Below the pieces are notes generated by a model, which saw nothing but the letters and a program-made list of their open reading frames with translations, did no database searches and had not been told where the DNA came from. The translations under genes and the position numbers were made by a program. Shown piece by piece: positions 26,500-35,785 of a DNA stretch of 64,000 bases. Each line of letters opens with the position of its first letter. Position 1 is the first letter of the stretch. Source of the DNA: an uncultured Dysosmobacter sp. (GTDB lineage Bacteria; Bacillota; Clostridia; Oscillospirales; Oscillospiraceae); the NCBI RefSeq assembly GCF_947631635.1, contig NZ_CANRMB010000003.1, positions 62,001 through 126,000 of the forward strand, read 5' to 3'.

Positions 26500-26575
26500 G
26501 TGGTTCCTCCATAGAGATGAGTTTGCGGCGCGTCAGCGCCGGGGTCAACAATAGTATATACCAAATCAGGCACTT

Positions 26576-26626
26576 GCCATCTCGCCGGTCCCCTGGAGAC
26601 CGGGAAAACCCGTTTGGCGCAGGGCC
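26576..26626. repeat. 51-bp duplication of the trmL 3' end
   Basis: This stretch repeats 26764-26814 (the last codons of trmL) with one mismatch in 51 bases, 188 bases away. The sequence between the copies folds into hairpins, including CCCACGAAATGC/GCATTTCGTGGG (26630-26654) and GCAAGATTTTGCC/GGCAAAATGCTTG (26704-26732). No gene is present from 26500 to 26753. Confidence 0.8.
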
Positions 26627-26753
26627 GCCCCCACGAAATGCAGGCATTTCGTGGGACCCCCAGGGCAATTTCAGATCCTCGGCAGGCAGAGCCCGCCTGC
26701 GGCAAGATTTTGCCTAGGCAGGCAAAATGCTTGGACGCGCTATTGGGCGCGGC

Positions 26754-27245
26754 TCACCCCCGCGCCATCTCGCCGGTCCCCTGGAGACCGGGAAAACCTG
26801 TTTGGCGCAGGGCCTCGTAGACGCAGACGGCCACGGTGTTGCTGAGGTTCAGGCTCCGCGCTTCAGACACCATGGGCAGGCGGATGCAGCGGTCCCGGAA
26901 CTTTTCCCGGAAATCCATGGGCAGTCCGGCGGTCTCCTTGCCGAAGAAGAGCCAGCTGTCCGGCGTGAAACGGGCCTCCTGATAGGAGCGGGGCGCCTTG
27001 GTGGTGGTGAGCCAGGCCTCAGCCGCGGCCTCGGGATGGCGGCGGAACAGCTCCTCCAGATTCTCGTAGTCGGAGACCTTCACCAGATGCCAGTAGTCCA
27101 GACCGGCCCGCTTTACCGCCCGGTCCGAGATGTCGAACCCCAGGGGACGGACCAGATGGAGGCGGCTGCCGGTGGCGGCGCAGGTGCGGGCGATGTTGCC
27201 GCAGTTCTGCGGGATCTCCGGTTCTACCAATACGACATTGAGCAT
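26754..27245 (-). CDS. trmL: tRNA (cytidine/uridine-34-2'-O)-methyltransferase
   Basis: This 163-residue SPOUT-class enzyme methylates the wobble ribose of tRNA-Leu isoacceptors. It has the family start MLNVVLVEPEIPQNCGNIARTC and the trefoil-knot SAM motifs LFFGKETAGLP and RLPMVSEARSLNLSNTVAVCVYE. The ATG at 27245 was chosen because the family begins MLNVVL; earlier codons are not conserved. The last 17 codons or so are duplicated in part downstream (26576-26626). Monocistronic. Confidence 0.93.
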   Translation of the reverse strand: MLNVVLVEPEIPQNCGNIARTCAATGSRLHLVRPLGFDISDRAVKRAGLDYWHLVKVSDYENLEELFRRHPEAAAEAWLTTTKAPRSYQEARFTPDSWLFFGKETAGLPMDFREKFRDRCIRLPMVSEARSLNLSNTVAVCVYEALRQTGFPGLQGTGEMARG

Positions 27246-27500
27246 AAAACCATGAATCCTCTTCATTTTGGATAAGTGTACACCATTGTAATCCTTTGCC
27301 CTGGCAAATTCAACCATATTGTGTGAAGAAACTCGGATTTTTATAGAAAATTACGAGGAATGCGGAAGAAATTCTGCAAAATGCCGAAAAAGTGCGGAAG
27401 TTTTGCGCCCCGGAAAGGCGTTTCCGTTGGCTCCGACAAAAAAATGCGGGAAAAAGGAAAAGATTTGGAGGATTTTTTTTGAACAAATTCATTGGAAACA
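27246..27500. other. AT-richer intergenic stretch, no gene seen
   Basis: The 335-base gap between trmL and the GlmU-like gene is visibly richer in A and T than its surroundings, with runs such as seven A and eight T. No supported reading frame was found. Only the downstream promoter (27501-27529) is clear. Confidence 0.5.
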
Positions 27501-27529
27501 CTGGATTTCCCGCAAAAGTTTGGTATAAT
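27501..27529 (+). promoter_or_regulatory. Extended -10 promoter of the glmU-like gene
   Basis: TATAAT at 27524-27529 preceded by TGG (extended -10). The -35 position shows only a weak CTGGAT at 17 bases. Confidence 0.6.
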
Positions 27530-27580
27530 GAATCTGCGAACATCCATGACCGTATCTTGATCATAAAGGAGGAGAGTATC

Positions 27581-28708
27581 ATGGTTCGCCCGCAGAGCGC
27601 TGTTTTCTTTTTGGAAGAGGACTCCTCCGTCCCGGTGCATTCTAAACCGCTGATGCTGGAAGCCGTGCTATTTTGCCCGATCCTGAACTGGGTGAGCAAT
27701 CAGCTGTTGGCCGATGGTGTGCAGCGGTTTTTTGTTGTCTGCGGTCCCCGCTTCGCGGAGGAGGCGCGGAAGTGCTTCCCGGCGGACGCGGATGTGACCG
27801 TGTCCGAACAGCAGAGCGACCTGATGGCCTTTTTGAACAGCCCGGACCCCGTGCTGGTGCTGCCCCGCGCGGCGCTGCCTATGGCGGAGGCAGGCCCCGG
27901 CTTTGCCTATGCCGCGCCCGGCTATGAGCTGCAGGAGAGCTGGAAGGAGCGGATGACCAACGCCGTCACCGCGGCGGAGCTGGTATCCGGCTGGCTGCCC
28001 ATCTTCGGGCCGGAGACCATCGCGGAGCTGGAGCTGATGCTCCGGGACCGCATCGTGAAAAAGCATATACAAAACGGCGTCCGCATCCTGGACCCCGCCG
28101 CCGTCTATATCGATCCCCGGGTGGAGATCGGCCGGGGGACCACCATCCTCCCCGGGACCATCCTCCAGGGCGGGACGAAGATCGGCGAATACTGCACCAT
28201 CGGCCCCCAGGCCGTGGTGAGCGGCTGCACAGTGGGCGACGGCGTGGTCATCAACGCCTCCCAGGTCAACGACAGCGTCCTGGGCGACGGCTGTGACGTG
28301 GGACCCTACGCCCACATCCGGCCCAACTGCATGGTGGGCGCCAAGTGCCACATCGGCGCGTTCGTCCAGCTGAAGAACTGCGTGCTGGGCGAGGGGACCA
28401 AGATGTCCCACCTGACCTATGTGGGCGACGCCGACGTGGGTTCCGGCGTCAACTTCGGCTGCGGCACCATCACCACCAATTACGATGGATTTAAGAAATA
28501 CCGCTGCACCATCGGCGACAGGGCGTTCATCGGCTGCAACACGAATCTGATCGCCCCGGTCACCGTGGGCGAGGGCTCCTATATCGCGGCCGGCAGCACC
28601 ATCACCGAGGAGGTCCCCGCCGACGCGCTGGCGGTGGCCCGCTCCCGGCAGAAGAATCTGGAGGGCTGGGCGGCCCGCCGGAGGAAGATGCACGGCCAGG
28701 ACAAGTAA
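27581..28708 (+). CDS. GlmU-like acetyltransferase with degenerate N-domain
   Basis: This 375-residue protein has a C-terminal left-handed beta helix that matches GlmU closely: HIRPNCMVGAKCHIGAFVQ, KMSHLTYVGDADVGSG, GCGTITTNYDGFKKY and APVTVGEGSYIAAGSTIT. It should acetylate glucosamine-1-phosphate. The N-terminal 150 residues keep parts of the pyrophosphorylase fold (KPLMLEAVLFCPILNWV) but lack the GxGTRM..PK nucleotide loop and its Lys. Uridylyl transfer is therefore probably lost or done by another protein. GlmU is normally about 455 residues. It precedes prs, as glmU does in Bacillus. Start ATG behind AAAGGAGGAG. Confidence 0.8.
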   Translation: MVRPQSAVFFLEEDSSVPVHSKPLMLEAVLFCPILNWVSNQLLADGVQRFFVVCGPRFAEEARKCFPADADVTVSEQQSDLMAFLNSPDPVLVLPRAALPMAEAGPGFAYAAPGYELQESWKERMTNAVTAAELVSGWLPIFGPETIAELELMLRDRIVKKHIQNGVRILDPAAVYIDPRVEIGRGTTILPGTILQGGTKIGEYCTIGPQAVVSGCTVGDGVVINASQVNDSVLGDGCDVGPYAHIRPNCMVGAKCHIGAFVQLKNCVLGEGTKMSHLTYVGDADVGSGVNFGCGTITTNYDGFKKYRCTIGDRAFIGCNTNLIAPVTVGEGSYIAAGSTITEEVPADALAVARSRQKNLEGWAARRRKMHGQDK

Positions 28709-28768
28709 ATAACTTTATTTAGAATCATTTTTAAATTTATATAGAACATAGGAAAGAGGGCGTTTGGA

Positions 28769-29728
28769 ATGATTTCTCATGGCAAGGATATCAAGGTGTT
28801 TTCCGGCAATGCCAATCCCAAGCTGGCCGAGGAGATCTGCAAGCTGATGGGTACCAAGCTGGGTGAATCCGAGGTCGGAACTTTCTCCGACGGGGAGATT
28901 TTCGCCTCCCTGTACGAAACGGTCCGCGGCAGTGACGTGTTCGTGGTCCAGTCCACCTGCACCCCCGTCAACAACAATCTGATGGAGCTGCTCATCATGA
29001 TCGACGCGCTGAAGCGCGCCTCTGCCGGCCGGATCACAGCCGTTGTTCCCTATTTCGGCTATGCGCGGCAGGACCGCAAGGCAAAGGCCCGGGACCCCAT
29101 CACCGCCAAGCTGGTGGCCAACATGATCACCGCCGCAGGCGCTGACCGGGTGCTGTCCATGGACCTCCACGCGGCCCAGATCCAGGGCTTCTTTGACATC
29201 CCGGTGGACAACCTGGCCGGAAATCCCATCTTTGTGGATTACTATGCCAAGAAGTTCGGCGACCGCTGCGAGGAGATGGTGGTGGTCTCCCCCGACGTGG
29301 GCTCCGTGTCCCGCGCCCGCGCCTTTGCCCAGAAGCTGCACATGAACCTGGCCATCGTGGACAAGCGCCGCCAGAAGGCCAACCAGTGCGAGGTCATGAA
29401 CGTCATCGGCGAGGTGGCCGGCAAGGACTGCATCCTGTTCGACGATCTGGTGGACACCGCCGGCTCCCTGTGCAACGCCGCCAAGGCGCTGATCGAGGTG
29501 GGCGGCGCCAAGAGCGTCCATGCCTGCGCCTCTCACGGCGTGCTGTCCGGCCCCGCCATTGACCGGCTGAACAGCAGCCCCATCCAGGAGCTGGCGCTGC
29601 TGGACACCATTCCCCCCATTGACCCCGCCCTCAGCAGCAAGATCAAGTATCTGCCTGTGGCGCCTATGTTCAGCGAGGCCATCGAGCGCATCTATCAGGA
29701 GATCTCCATTTCCAAGCTGTTCCGCTGA
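28769..29728 (+). CDS. prs: Ribose-phosphate pyrophosphokinase
   Basis: This 319-residue enzyme makes PRPP from ribose-5-phosphate and ATP for nucleotide, His, Trp and NAD synthesis. Landmarks: FSDGEIFASL, the ATP site VVPYFGYARQDRK, the Mg2+ His in MDLHAAQIQGFF, and the PRPP loop DDLVDTAGSL. Length is normal. It lies 60 bases after the GlmU-like gene, so the two are likely cotranscribed as in Bacillus glmU-prs. A GGAAAGAGG site precedes the ATG. Confidence 0.97.
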   Translation: MISHGKDIKVFSGNANPKLAEEICKLMGTKLGESEVGTFSDGEIFASLYETVRGSDVFVVQSTCTPVNNNLMELLIMIDALKRASAGRITAVVPYFGYARQDRKAKARDPITAKLVANMITAAGADRVLSMDLHAAQIQGFFDIPVDNLAGNPIFVDYYAKKFGDRCEEMVVVSPDVGSVSRARAFAQKLHMNLAIVDKRRQKANQCEVMNVIGEVAGKDCILFDDLVDTAGSLCNAAKALIEVGGAKSVHACASHGVLSGPAIDRLNSSPIQELALLDTIPPIDPALSSKIKYLPVAPMFSEAIERIYQEISISKLFR

Positions 29729-29762
29729 TACAGGCGCCCTCTTTTATATACATGGAAAGATA

Positions 29763-29790
29763 AGGCGGGAAAGGAAACTTTCCCGCCTTT
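29763..29790. terminator. Hairpin between prs and pth
   Basis: GGCGGGAAAG/CTTTCCCGCC around GAAA, 35 bases after prs. It lacks a T run, so it may be an attenuator or RNA-stability hairpin rather than a full stop. Confidence 0.45.
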
Positions 29791-29848
29791 CCGGGCTGTT
29801 CTCCGGCGGTCCGCCTGACTATTTTCATATGATCAAAGGAGCTTCCCT

Positions 29849-30436
29849 ATGCTGTTCGGAAACAAATCCTCCGCCGTGGATTGGCTGATCGTGGGACTGG
29901 GCAATCCCGGCCAAAAATATGAGCACACCCGCCACAATATGGGCTTTCTCACCGTGGACCTGCTGGCGGAGCAGAAGGGCGTGAAGCTGAACAAGGTGAA
30001 GTTCAAGTCCGCCTATAACATCATGAGCTTTGCCGGGTGTAAATGTCTGGTGATGAAGCCCCAGACCTATATGAACCTCTCCGGTGAGGCGGTCCGGGAG
30101 GCCGCGCAGTTCTACAAGATTCCACCCGACCGGGTGCTGGTGATCTATGACGATGTATCCCTGCCCGTTGGCAAGCTGCGGGTCCGGCCCACCGGGTCCG
30201 CCGGCGGGCACAACGGCATCAAAAATATCATCGCCCACCTGGGGACCCAGGATTTCCCCCGCATCAAGATCGGCACCGGCGCTCCGGGCGAGGAGGGCGA
30301 TATGATCGGCTGGGTCATCGGTGTGCCCTCCCAGGCGGAGCGGAAGATCCTGGTGGAGGCCTTTGAGCGGGCCATCCAGGCGGCGGCATGCATCATTGAA
30401 AACGGCTGCCAAAAGGCCATGAACGACTTTAACTGA
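29849..30436 (+). CDS. pth: Peptidyl-tRNA hydrolase
   Basis: This 195-residue enzyme frees tRNA from stalled peptidyl-tRNA. It has LIVGLGNPGQKYEHTRHNMGF (substrate Asn and catalytic His), KPQTYMNLSGEAV, YDDVSLPVGKLRVR and GGHNGIKNI. It is in the order prs-pth-(small protein)-mfd, the arrangement known in Firmicutes. A GGAG site precedes the ATG at 29849. Cytosolic. Confidence 0.97.
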   Translation: MLFGNKSSAVDWLIVGLGNPGQKYEHTRHNMGFLTVDLLAEQKGVKLNKVKFKSAYNIMSFAGCKCLVMKPQTYMNLSGEAVREAAQFYKIPPDRVLVIYDDVSLPVGKLRVRPTGSAGGHNGIKNIIAHLGTQDFPRIKIGTGAPGEEGDMIGWVIGVPSQAERKILVEAFERAIQAAACIIENGCQKAMNDFN

Positions 30437-30495
30437 ACGGAAAGATCAGACGTGTCTGCCGGGACGGACAGCGCGATTCACCAAGGAGAAACGCT

Positions 30496-30981
30496 ATGGA
30501 AAAGAAACGGGCGCAGTATCTTTTCGGCGGATTTGTTTTGGCATTGGTCCTCCTGACGTTGGCATGGGCATTCCGGCCCCGCAGCTTCGCGGACTTTTTC
30601 AACATGGAACAGGCCACGGATTTCGATGTGTACCCCATCAATATGGGAGCGGGACACGAATTCCGGGAGGCGCGGCCTGACCGGGAGGAGATCGACCCGC
30701 TGCTGGACCTGCTGGCAGAGGCGTCTATGCGCCTGAACGGATGCTGCCGGTGGATCATGACAGATCCGTCGGAGGGCCAGGTGCTTTACCGCTTCTGCTT
30801 GACCCACATTGAGGGGAATCACTGGGTGTTGGACGCGCAGTTCAACCTGTGCTCCGACGGCATGCTCTATACGCCGCTGTATATCGGCGATTTGAGCCTG
30901 GGCTATGCCCGGTATCAGCTCTCCGGCTGCGATATGGATGCCGTCTGCACCGAGATCCAGCGGCTGCTGAGCATGGCGTGA
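30496..30981 (+). CDS. Small membrane-anchored protein, unknown function
   Basis: This 161-residue protein has a positively charged start MEKKRAQYL, one hydrophobic span at about 9-26, then an extracytosolic domain of about 130 residues with mixed strands and helices (GQVLYRFCLTHIEGNHWVLD, LYIGDLSLGYARYQL). No lipobox, catalytic motif or known fold was recognised. AAGGAG precedes the ATG. It sits between pth and mfd and is probably in the same transcript. Ribosome-site quality and codon use support a real gene. Confidence 0.75.
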   Translation: MEKKRAQYLFGGFVLALVLLTLAWAFRPRSFADFFNMEQATDFDVYPINMGAGHEFREARPDREEIDPLLDLLAEASMRLNGCCRWIMTDPSEGQVLYRFCLTHIEGNHWVLDAQFNLCSDGMLYTPLYIGDLSLGYARYQLSGCDMDAVCTEIQRLLSMA

Positions 30982-31091
30982 GCGGTTCGGGAATAAACTA
31001 TGAAAGACCTCCGAGGCACACCCCGTCCCAAGGGCGGAGTGCGCCCTCTCCCTGCTTAAAGCTTCCAAATTTTTACAAGGATAGATGTGAC

Positions 31092-34000
31092 ATGGAACAG
31101 TTTCTCCAACAACTGCATACGATCCCCGAGGTGGCGGAGCTGGTCCACCGGGTGGAGGAGGGCGGATGCCCTGCGGCGGTAAACGGCCTTCAGCCGGTAC
31201 AGCGGGCCTGTGTGGGCGCCGCGGTGGCCTGGGCGGCGGACCGCCCGGCGGTGTTCATCTGCGGCGACGACCGGGAGGTCCGCCAGCTGGCCGGTGATCT
31301 GAAAACGCTCACCGGTCAGGAGCCGGTGCGGCTGCTCTCCCGGGAGTGGCAGTTCCGGCCGGGGGCGGTGTCCTCCCGGGAGTGGGAGCGGAGCCGTCTG
31401 GCGGCGCTGTACGCCCTGTCCCAGGGCACGGCCCGGACGGTGGTGGCCACCGCCGACGCGCTGATGGCCCGCACGCTGCCGCCGGCGCTTTTAAAGGACC
31501 TCTCCATCCGGCTGAAGGTGGGGGAACGGCTGGACCTGAACCGGCTGGCGGACCGCCTGCTGGCAGCCGGATATACCCGGTGCGGTCAGGTGGAGGGCGT
31601 GGGCCAGTTCGCCCTGCGGGGCGGCATCCTGGACGTGTTCTCCCCCCTGATGGACCAGCCGGTGCGGTGTGAGTTCTTCGACGATGAGATCGACTCCATG
31701 GGCGCCTTTGATCCGGGCACCCAGCGCCGGACGGCCAATGTGGATACCGCCCTGCTGCTCCCCGCGGCCGAGGTGCTGCCCCGCAGCGCGGAGGACGGCC
31801 TGGAGGGCCTGGGCCGGAAGCTGTCCGCCCTGGCCGACAAGCTGGTGAAAAAGGAAAAGACCCAGCAGACCGCCGCCCGCCTGCGGGAGGATGCCGAGCG
31901 GCTGAAAAACGGCGCGGAACCCGGCGGCATGGACCGCTACCTGGCCGCCGTCTATCCGGAGGTGACGGCGGGCGTCCACTACCTGCCGGCCGACGCGGTG
32001 GTGTTTTTCAGTGAGAGCGGCCGGGTGGACGAGCGGGTGAAGAGCACGCTTCTGCAAAACAAACAGGATGTGGAGGCGCTGCTGGAGGCGGGCATCATGG
32101 CGGGCGAGTACGCGAAGCTGCTGCTCTCCTCCGAGGAACTGTACGCCGCGCTGGAGGAGTTCCCCGTCATCATGGCGGATTCCCTGCCCACCTCCCGGCA
32201 CCCCATGCGGCCCCGGGGCCTCTTGAGCATGAATGCCAGACAGCTCAGCTCCTACGGCGGCAGTTTGGAGACGGCGGTCACGGACCTGGAGCACTACCGG
32301 AACAGCGGCAGCGCCGTGCTGGTGCTGTGCGCCGGGGAGAGCCGGGCGAAAAACCTCCACCGCCTGCTGGAGGAGCGTGGGATCCCCGCCGTTCTGGACC
32401 TGAACAATACCGCGATGCCCAAGGCGGGCGAGGTGCGCATCACCATCGGCGCCCTGTCCGCGGGCTGCGAGTGGCCCGCGCTGAAACTGGCGGTGCTGAC
32501 CGAGGGCCAGCTCACCGCCGCCGGGCAGAAGCGGGCGAAACTGAAAAAGGAATCCAACCGCCAGAAGATCCAGTCCTACACGGACCTGACGCCCGGCGAC
32601 CTGGTGGTCCATGTCCACCACGGCGTGGGCCGGTTCGCGGGCATCCAGCGGATGCCGGTGGACGGCGTGGAAAAGGATTACATCAAGATCGATTACGCCG
32701 GAGGCGACTGCCTGTATGTCCCGGCCACCCAGCTGGACCAGGTGAGCAAGTACATCGGCGGCGGAGAGGACCAGGAGCGGACCAAGCTGAACAAGCTGGG
32801 CGGCACTGAGTGGGCCAAGCAGAAGACCCGGGCGAAGAAGGCGGCCAAGGACCTGGCCAAGGGACTGACGGCACTGTACGCCGAGCGGCAGCGCCGCCCC
32901 GGCTTTGCCTTTTCGCCGGACTCCCCCTGGCAGCAGGAGTTTGAGGAGGCCTTCCCCTATGCCGAGACCGACGACCAGTTGCGGGCCATCGCGGACATCA
33001 AGGCGGATATGGAAAAGCCCAGGCCCATGGACCGCCTGCTCTGCGGCGACGTGGGCTACGGCAAGACGGAGGTGGCCCTCCGGGCTGTCATGAAGTGCAT
33101 CCTGGACGGAAAGCAGGCGGCTATCCTGGTGCCCACCACCGTACTGGCCCAGCAGCATTACGCCACCGCCAGCGGGCGGTTCAGGGATTTCCCGGTGAAG
33201 ATCGAGGTGCTGTCCCGGTTCACCACCGCCAAGGAGTCCAAGCGCATTCTGGGAGCCGCCCGGAGCGGCGGCCTGGACCTGCTGATCGGCACCCACAAGC
33301 TGCTGCAGAAGGGCGTGGAGTTCCACGACCTGGGGCTTCTCATCATCGACGAGGAGCAGCGCTTCGGCGTGACCCACAAGGAGCGGCTGAAGGAGATGAG
33401 CCGCCAGGTGGATGTGCTGACCCTGTCGGCCACGCCCATCCCCCGGACGCTGAATATGGCCCTCTCCGGCCTGCGGGACATGTCCACCATTGAGGAGCCT
33501 CCCGCCGACCGCCAGCCGGTGCAGACCTATGTGCTGGAGCACGACTGGGCCATTCTGGAGGACGCCATGCGGAAGGAGCTGGCCCGGGGCGGGCAGATCT
33601 ACTACCTCCACAACCGTGTGGAGAGCATCGACCTCACCGCGTCCCGCATCCAGAAGATGCTGGGGCCGGACGTCCGCATCGTAACGGGCCACGGCAAGAT
33701 GAGCGAGCAGGAGCTGTCCTCCGTGATGCAGGCCATGGTGGACGGCGAGGCGGATATCCTGGTCTGCACCACCATCATCGAGACCGGCATCGACATCCCC
33801 AATGTGAACACCCTCATCATTGAGGATGCGGACCGGATGGGACTGGCCCAGCTCCATCAGATCCGGGGCCGCATTGGCCGCAGCGCCCGGCGGGCCTACG
33901 CCTACCTCACCTACCGCCGGGGGAAGATATTACAGGAGACGGCCGCTAAGCGGCTGTCCGCCATCCGGGAGTACGTGGAGTTCGGCTCCGGCTTCAAGAT

Positions 34001-34598
34001 CGCCATGCGGGACCTGGAGATCCGGGGCGCGGGCAACCTGCTGGGGCCGGAGCAGTCCGGCTATCTCATGAGCGTGGGCTATGACCTGTATCTCAAGCTG
34101 CTGGAAGAGGCGGTTTTGGAGGAGCGGGGCGAGGAGAAGCAGATCGAGGCGGAGTGCTCCGCGGACCTCACCGTCAACGCCAATATCCCGGACCACTATG
34201 TGCCCTCACCGGAACAGCGGATGGACCTGTACCGCCGCATCGCCGCCATTCGCGCCAACGAGGACGCCTCCGACCTGCTGGACGAGATGCTGGACCGCTA
34301 CGGCGAGGCCCCCAAGTCTGTTCTGGCCCTGCTGGACGTGGCCCTGCTCCGCGCCGCCGCGGCGAAAGCGGGAGTCTCGGATATCTCCCAGAAGAAGGAC
34401 GTGCTGAAATTCGTCCTGGGCGTGTTCCGCCCGGAGGCCCTGGTGGCGGTGTGCGGCCAGGCCAAGTACAAATACCGCCTGACCCTGGCGGCAGGCGACA
34501 CCCCTGCCCTGACCCTGAAGCTGAAGCCCGGCGCCGACGTGCTGGAGACGGCTCTGACGCTGGTGGAGGACTTGAAATTGGCCGGAGGCCAGTCATAA
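31092..34598 (+). CDS. mfd: Transcription-repair coupling factor
   Basis: This 1168-residue SF2 translocase removes stalled RNA polymerase and recruits UvrA. In order: a UvrB-like N-terminal part (LRGGILDVFSPL), the RNA-polymerase-interaction domain near 490-560 (LTPGDLVVHVHHGVGRFAG), helicase Walker A GDVGYGKTEVA near 650, DEEQRFG near 753, SATPIPRTLNMA, and motif VI LHQIRGRIGRSARRA. A C-terminal TRCF domain follows. The ATG at 31092 has an AAGGATAG site; the longer frame upstream overlaps another gene and lacks the family start. Full length. Confidence 0.96.
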   Translation: MEQFLQQLHTIPEVAELVHRVEEGGCPAAVNGLQPVQRACVGAAVAWAADRPAVFICGDDREVRQLAGDLKTLTGQEPVRLLSREWQFRPGAVSSREWERSRLAALYALSQGTARTVVATADALMARTLPPALLKDLSIRLKVGERLDLNRLADRLLAAGYTRCGQVEGVGQFALRGGILDVFSPLMDQPVRCEFFDDEIDSMGAFDPGTQRRTANVDTALLLPAAEVLPRSAEDGLEGLGRKLSALADKLVKKEKTQQTAARLREDAERLKNGAEPGGMDRYLAAVYPEVTAGVHYLPADAVVFFSESGRVDERVKSTLLQNKQDVEALLEAGIMAGEYAKLLLSSEELYAALEEFPVIMADSLPTSRHPMRPRGLLSMNARQLSSYGGSLETAVTDLEHYRNSGSAVLVLCAGESRAKNLHRLLEERGIPAVLDLNNTAMPKAGEVRITIGALSAGCEWPALKLAVLTEGQLTAAGQKRAKLKKESNRQKIQSYTDLTPGDLVVHVHHGVGRFAGIQRMPVDGVEKDYIKIDYAGGDCLYVPATQLDQVSKYIGGGEDQERTKLNKLGGTEWAKQKTRAKKAAKDLAKGLTALYAERQRRPGFAFSPDSPWQQEFEEAFPYAETDDQLRAIADIKADMEKPRPMDRLLCGDVGYGKTEVALRAVMKCILDGKQAAILVPTTVLAQQHYATASGRFRDFPVKIEVLSRFTTAKESKRILGAARSGGLDLLIGTHKLLQKGVEFHDLGLLIIDEEQRFGVTHKERLKEMSRQVDVLTLSATPIPRTLNMALSGLRDMSTIEEPPADRQPVQTYVLEHDWAILEDAMRKELARGGQIYYLHNRVESIDLTASRIQKMLGPDVRIVTGHGKMSEQELSSVMQAMVDGEADILVCTTIIETGIDIPNVNTLIIEDADRMGLAQLHQIRGRIGRSARRAYAYLTYRRGKILQETAAKRLSAIREYVEFGSGFKIAMRDLEIRGAGNLLGPEQSGYLMSVGYDLYLKLLEEAVLEERGEEKQIEAECSADLTVNANIPDHYVPSPEQRMDLYRRIAAIRANEDASDLLDEMLDRYGEAPKSVLALLDVALLRAAAAKAGVSDISQKKDVLKFVLGVFRPEALVAVCGQAKYKYRLTLAAGDTPALTLKLKPGADVLETALTLVEDLKLAGGQS

Positions 34599-34603
34599 TG
34601 GGA

Positions 34604-34670
34604 AATTAGAAGTGAGGCGTTGGGAATTCCCACGCCGTGCTTCTAGAAATTCCCTCCCCCGCATATACAT
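34604..34670. repeat. Inverted-repeat hairpin after mfd
   Basis: GGGAAATTAGAAG pairs roughly with CTTCTAGAAATTCCC, with an inner TGGGAATTCCCA palindrome. It resembles the AATTAGGA/TCCTAATT-bounded element before dnaJ and may be another decayed member. Confidence 0.4.
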
Positions 34671-34702
34671 GAAGGGACAACCTTGGGGGAGGAGTGGGCG
34701 TT

Positions 34703-35737
34703 ATGAAAAAGCGGGTGATCATTCTGGCCCTGGCGCTGTGCTTGACGCTGACCGCTTGCGGCGGCCGGGAGGACAGCCAGGGCCAGACATCGTGTTTGGG
34801 CCAGGCGGCGGGAATGCAGGAGGATGCGGTGCTGCTGACGGTGGATGGCCGGGAGGTGCCGGCTTGGCGGTATCTGTACTGGCTGGCCTATACCTGCGAC
34901 CGCATCCGGGAGCGGTATGAGGAAAACGGATTGAAGCCGGATTGGGATACGCCCCTTGGCGGCGGGACACTGGCGGACTATGCCCGGGACCAGGCGCTGG
35001 CGGATACCGCGCTGTACGCCACGGTGGAGAACTGGGCGGAGCGGTATGACTGCCTCCTGACCAGCGAGGACCGGGCCGCGCTGGATGAGGAGTGGGCGGA
35101 GACGGCGGCGGACCGCGGCGGAGAGGAGGCATACCTGGACGCGTTGGCAAATCTGGGGCTGGACCGGGACCGGGCGGAGGAGCTGTCCGGGGTGGGCCAC
35201 ATGTATGCCAAGCTCTATGCCCTCTGCAGCACCGCAGGCAGCGGTCTGGCGCCGGACCAGGAGGCGCTGCGGGAGTTTGCGGCCGCCAGGAACGTTTTGA
35301 CGGTCGACCGCATCCTGGTCAGCGCCGGAACGGACCGGGAGGCCGCCCGCCAAAAGGCGGCGGAGCTTTTTTCCCAGCTCAACAGCGCACCGGACCAGGC
35401 TGCGAAATTTGCAGAGCTGGCAGCAGCGGGAGACGACACGGCAGGCCCCCGGACGCTGCATCCCGGCGACGGCGTGCTGGACCCGGTGCTGGAGGAGGCC
35501 GCCGGGACATTGGCCGAGGGACAGTGCTCCGGCATCCTGGAGTCCGGCGAGGGATTTTCTATTTTGCTGCGGCTGCCCACCGATCCGGATACCGTATCCG
35601 CTGACTATTTTGACCAGCAGCTCCAGACCGCTGCGGAAAACGCGGCGGTGGAGACCCGGGAGGAATACGAAACGCTGGATGTTGCCGGATTTTACAAGGC
35701 TCTGGAGACCGCACGGACGGCGGAAAAGGACCCTTGA
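34703..35737 (+). CDS. PrsA/SurA-like peptidyl-prolyl isomerase lipoprotein
   Basis: This 344-residue lipoprotein has signal peptide MKKRVIILALALCLTLTACGG with the lipobox LTAC. Residues of the N-terminal helical chaperone region (LTVDGREVPAWRYLYWLAYT) are followed by a parvulin-like segment near 200-300 (VDRILVSAGTDREAARQKA, FAELAAAGDD, VLEEAAGTLAEGQCSGILESGEGFSILLR). The parvulin core is weak: the usual HILV is RILV and the active-site pattern is not clear. Chaperone rather than isomerase activity is likely. GGGGGAGGAG precedes the ATG. The position after mfd is the known mfd-prsA/ppiC arrangement. Confidence 0.75.
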   Translation: MKKRVIILALALCLTLTACGGREDSQGQTSCLGQAAGMQEDAVLLTVDGREVPAWRYLYWLAYTCDRIRERYEENGLKPDWDTPLGGGTLADYARDQALADTALYATVENWAERYDCLLTSEDRAALDEEWAETAADRGGEEAYLDALANLGLDRDRAEELSGVGHMYAKLYALCSTAGSGLAPDQEALREFAAARNVLTVDRILVSAGTDREAARQKAAELFSQLNSAPDQAAKFAELAAAGDDTAGPRTLHPGDGVLDPVLEEAAGTLAEGQCSGILESGEGFSILLRLPTDPDTVSADYFDQQLQTAAENAAVETREEYETLDVAGFYKALETARTAEKDP

Positions 35738-35747
35738 GACAAGAAGT

Positions 35748-35785
35748 CCCTGCTATTTTCGTCACCTTGACGAAAATAGCAGGGA
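35748..35785 (+). terminator. Long hairpin after the PPIase gene
   Basis: CCCTGCTATTTTCGTCA pairs perfectly with TGACGAAAATAGCAGGG over 17 bp around a 3-base loop. It is an unusually strong stem but is followed by ATTATG rather than a T run. Confidence 0.6.

Noticed and set aside
31491-33857. 788-codon open frame opposite mfd
   Set aside because: Antisense shadow of mfd caused by GC-rich third positions; no recognisable domain.
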